Part shown: piece after piece, positions 60,107 to 64,000 of the stretch | Layout: the number at the start of each line of letters is the position of its first letter | Numbering within the stretch: the first letter of the stretch is position 1 | Assembly (NCBI RefSeq): GCF_030704535.1 | Contig: NC_081807.1 | Location: forward strand, 1,219,001-1,283,000 | Source: Vitis vinifera | Taxonomy: Eukaryota > Streptophyta > Magnoliopsida > Vitales > Vitaceae | Length of the DNA stretch: 64,000 bases | Reading direction: 5' to 3' | Made by a program: the position numbers and the translations under genes | Notes under the pieces: model-generated | The model's database searches: none | The model's input: the letters and a program-made list of their open reading frames with translations, nothing else | Told to the model about the DNA's origin: nothing

Positions 60107-62729
60107 ACCTCTCTAACCCTATATTTGATTAAATATATTCCAAATCGTTGAATGAAGACTGAGTAGCTAGGGAAAATTGACTTAAGGAAATTTATAGTTA
60201 AAATCCTAGAATTTTCAAAAACCCAATTTTAGAATTCAGAGAGTGAGCAATCCAAAGATCTGAAGTTTAGGATCAAATCTATCCTTAAGACAAATTTGCA
60301 TTTGAAACCTAGTTTTATCCTTTCCTGTTCTGATCACTAAATCAAATACATAAATCAATTAGGCTTTTGGTTCATATGTCAAACCTGCCATCTATCTTGT
60401 AGATTCAGGTTTCAAATAGATCATAGTAGATTTGATTGACTAGTGATCAAGGAATTACTAAACATCACTAGCAACCTAATAGATATCTACCGTATTGTAT
60501 TCTAATCCAAAGGATACAGAGAATTTATTCTGTCCATTAAATCAAACGTAAACCCTAATCCTTTTATTTAACTTTATGGCACTCATTGCTCCTCCTTGTC
60601 CTGCTCTTCTATCTTCATGCTATAATTCCAGATGGAAAGGTCTTAGCTTCTAATAGTCAGGTTTTCACTCACAGAAACTATAAGAAAACAAAGATCTATA
60701 TGTATTGCAAAATGAGAAGTAAAGAGCAAATTTCAGAAGTATCAAGGATAATAGTATAATATCTTTCTCTGTATCTCTAATTTTTTCAACCCTAAAAAAG
60801 GTAGTGAGTGCCCCATGTCGTGTCTACGTGATTTACCATCTCTAGAAGTGCATATTTGGGAACCAATCAGACCTGTATGGATTGTTCTGGTTGTTTCACT
60901 GTGACTTTTGGACCTGGTGGATGTTCTGAGTTAATATGCCTGGACCTATCCAAATGATGGTACATCTAACTTTCATTTATACAAATATGAACCCCCAAGT
61001 CAAAGTAATGGATCAAGACTGCATAACCAATTTCTATATATGCAAAGAATTTCAGATGGAAAACTAGGGAAAATGGGAGGGAAGCAACCAATCATTTCTT
61101 TCTTTTTCCTTCATTACTGGTTTGATTTTATCAGATATGACTGCTTTCTACTCCCCCAAGTATGAATGCCCATTTCCTCTCTCCAAAATCCATCCACCCT
61201 CCTTCTCCCCTTTTGTTTTAGCATGAATTAGGCCTCATATCTCTAGCATGGCAAAACCATACATGCAGGAAATTTCAGGTATAAAACTCTCCAGAGTGCT
61301 GATCCCTGATCCCAGGTTCTGCTTTTGATCAGTAACCTAATTCACTGCATGAAAACCATCATCCTGAATGACATAAATATTTGATTAGTCAGAAAAATTC
61401 ACCACCTTTTGTTGTACAAGAGAATAATGAAGAGGTTTGGTGGAGTAGAACCAATAAATGACCACATTTTATCTTGGTGAGATAGTTGGGCATTTATTTT
61501 CTGCCACCCCTATCCACGAAAGATCCTTCTCGATCAGAAAATTAGCTAATATAACCAAGGCCAAAGTCTTGTTTTATCTGCAGCAAAATAAGCAATCTTC
61601 AACAGGGGCATAAACTACTATTAGCATCCTGATTGGTCTCAATTGGGTTCATATACTAGTATAAGCCTCTTAGCTACAAGGGTAAGGTAGATGTGAGCTT
61701 GATCTTTCTGTTCATTACCCTATTAATATTTTTACAATGATTTTGAAAAACCCTCATTAATTTGCATTCATGACACCTTTGTGGCTAAAATAAATAATCA
61801 GATAGGAAACAGCAAATGAAAAGAATTAGAATGGACTTATCTTCACTACAAAAGTGGCACTTGAAAGGTGTTATCCAAAGCAGTCCCACAAAGATGCCTG
61901 GTGGTTTGGAGGCAGGTGAACCATAATAACAACATGCATGTGTAAACAAATTATGCATTCATGAAGGTCAGAATTGGTGTTGTGATCGATCTTGTAGGGC
62001 TTAAGTTTTGATTTTTGTGGCATTTTGGGAAACCCAGTTTTGGCATTTATCGGCCAACCCAGGTCTCCATTTCTGTTTATGTAATGATCTTATTTATTTA
62101 TTTATTTGTTTGTTTATTTCTATGGACTGGCTTTATTCCTGTGCTCAAACTTAAGGTGTCCCTGGTTTAGGGTGAATTGGGTTTAAAAATGTAGTCTATT
62201 ACATATAGTTGCATATTAGTTTTAGAAGCAAAAATTTCCTAGATGTAGTCTTTGCTATAGCTACTAGCAGTTCTGAATATATTTTTCTTGTGGAGGTCTT
62301 CTAATAATCTGCATTAAGTGCTTTTACCTAAGTTTTCAATAAATTTCTCCTTCAAAATGGAAAGATTATCTAAATCATTGTTGAGAAAAAAAAAACCCAG
62401 ATAATTATCTGGGTTAAAGTTTGGATTTCTCTACTCTTTTTCTCACCTTTCTGAGCAACTAAATATTTGGATTTAGATCATAACTCATATGAGTCTTTGA
62501 ATTTGTGCTTAGTGACCTGACCAAGCCTCCTACGATGAGTGCAATCAATTCAACTGATTTGATCCTAGCCCAAGCTCAATCCAAGTTGGAAAATTTGAAT
62601 TAGAGGTTTTTGTTGTATCAAACTTGGGGTATGGGACCTAAATGATAAGGTTGGATTGCTAGGAAGAGTTTTACTAGAGCATGGGCATTTCAGCAACTCA
62701 ACCTACTATTTTCATTGAAGCAGAGTTTT
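60107..62729. other. Spacer between the PRP pseudogene and PRP gene 3
   Basis: AT-rich spacer with a TTTA/TTTG repeat near 62090-62120. No gene is seen; the short open frames carry no recognisable domain. Confidence 0.5.
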
Positions 62730-62975
62730 ATGAGTGCTTGGTGAGTAGGTTTACTGATACAAGAACACCAAAATGCAGCTGCCAAGTGGACGGTTCATTC
62801 AATGAGGTTAATGCTATTTGATGTACAAACTTAGTAGGCTTTGTCACAGTCTTTTCTTTCCCTGCAAACACAAACCTTCTCAATTCATCTAGAGCTCCAT
62901 GTGATGCTTTTAAAGAGATGTCAGTAAGCCTCCAAAACCGGTTATTTACTATCATTATATAACAAGTGTAGGACT
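62730..62975 (+). promoter_or_regulatory. Conserved upstream module of PRP gene 3
   Basis: Matches the order of landmarks seen upstream of gene 1 (GGTTTACTGAT, TGCAGCTG, TCATTCAATGAGG, TTATATAACAAG). Confidence 0.6.
62956..62962 (+). promoter_or_regulatory. TATA box of PRP gene 3
   Basis: TATATAA, 133 bases upstream of the ATG, in the same setting as in gene 1. Confidence 0.65.
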
Positions 62976-63088
62976 CAAGTCACTCAAGGTCTGTATCAAA
63001 CAACAGAAGCTTGTAAAGCTTGTAGCCTCTCAACTAAGATTTTGCCATTGTCTTCTCTTATTGTGAGCCATAAGGGGCAGGGTTCCCA

Positions 63089-64000
63089 ATGCAGGTTCTT
63101 CCCATATTTCAATGGGCAGGTCTAGGCTTCTTTATATCCCTGCTGTTTGCTGTGAGCTTCTGCCATGGCAACAACCAGGAAGTCATGGTCGTTGGGACAG
63201 GAGAATGTGCAGACTGTGATCACAGTAACATTAAGACTAGCCAAGCATTTTCAGGTAGTCAGTCATCTTTTTACTACCTACTCAATTGGGCTTCTCTTAC
63301 TGTCTAGTTTCACGTCAGATTTTTTCTATAATGCCATGATCTGAATAAACAACTAATGCTGAAGATCATAACAGTGAACTTGTGGATTATTTTGTGCAGG
63401 CCTCGGTGTAACCATTGAATGCAAGCTAGAAAGCGGGGAGTTCAAAACAAGGGCAGTTGGAGAGCTTGATGAAGAAGGGGAGTTCAAACTTCCTCTTCCT
63501 AAGGAGATAGTAAAAGGTGGAAAGTTGAAGGAGGAATGCTTTGCACAGCTTCACAGTGCCTCGGCAAAACCTTGCCCAATCAGAAATGGCCCAGAGGCTT
63601 CCAAGATAATTTTGAAGACCACAAACAATGGCAAACAGGTGTTTGCCCCGGCTGGGAAACTAAAATTCTCGCCAGTGACATGCACTTCAGCCTTCTTATG
63701 GCCTTTCTACAAGTACCCGCCTCTTCCCACACTTCCACATTGGCCCAAGCCTCTGCCCAAGTTCTACCTTCCACCTTTCTCTCCAGTCCCTACTCCAATT
63801 ACATACCCTGCACCAGAAGCTGATCCTCCAGTCTCTCATCCCCCACCCCCACCAGTCTATAAACAACAAATTCCACCAAGTGTGCCACCATACACAGCCC
63901 CATCTCCACCTCAAGTCTATGATCAACCAAGTCCACAACCAGTATACTACGAGCCACATCCACCACCAGTGCCCATATACCATAAGCCCCTTCCTCCACC
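63089..64000 (+). CDS. Proline-rich cell wall protein with Ole e 1 domain, 3' end outside the window
   Basis: Exon 1 (63089-63254, 166 bases, exactly as in gene 1) encodes a signal peptide and GECADCDHSNIKTSQAFS. Exon 2 starts at 63400 and is open to the window end. The Ole e 1-like domain keeps its Cys pattern and the GEFKTRAVGELDEEGEF segment. The Pro-rich part differs from gene 1: it has PPVSHPPPPPVYKQQ and PPPVPIYHKPLPPP rather than the regular 11-residue repeat, so the tails diverged while the N-terminal domain stayed similar. No break is seen in the visible part. Confidence 0.92.

Overview
The window is nuclear DNA from a flowering plant, most likely a woody eudicot such as grapevine (Vitis). 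That assignment rests on the overall look of the genes and repeats, not on a database match. It is AT-rich, its genes have many short introns with GT-AG borders, and it carries several Ty1/copia retrotransposons plus small MITE-like elements. No prokaryotic or organellar gene cluster was seen.

Layout: 1-1690 is the 3' part of a decayed copia element sitting against the truncated coiled-coil part of a CC-NBS-LRR resistance gene (1693-2131, minus). 2550-4260 is a relic of the plastid triosephosphate isomerase (TPI) gene. 5753-8418 (minus) is a nearly full-length CC-NBS-LRR gene with one frameshift. 9842-20041 (minus) is the intact nine-exon plastid TPI gene. The truncated resistance gene and TPI relic on the left, and the full resistance gene and TPI on the right, are two copies of one tandem segmental duplication. 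24001-26893 (minus) is a five-exon bHLH transcription factor of the bHLH121 (URI) type. 27562-33085 is an old copia element with LTRs and an ATGAT target-site duplication. 34656-45507 (plus) is the 12-exon XCT (XAP5 family) gene; its 7-kb first intron holds a degenerate repeat array and a young antisense copia element (36448-41466, target site ACTTT). 46604-50410 (plus) is an eight-exon gene for TRAP-alpha of the ER translocon. 54882-64000 (plus) is a tandem family of proline-rich cell-wall proteins with an Ole e 1-type N-terminal domain: an intact gene with 17 exact 11-residue repeats, a pseudogene, and a third gene cut by the window end.

The genes are unrelated housekeeping, regulatory and structural genes, not a pathway or operon. 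The dynamic parts are the resistance-gene/TPI duplication, the transposon insertions, and the proline-rich gene cluster. I joined exons by hand using splice borders, reading phase and family consensus. The five multi-exon genes that lie wholly in the window (TPI, bHLH121, XCT, TRAP-alpha, PRP gene 1) each give one open frame of 324, 329, 334, 253 and 501 residues. I found no convincing new biological system; the most unusual observations are structural.
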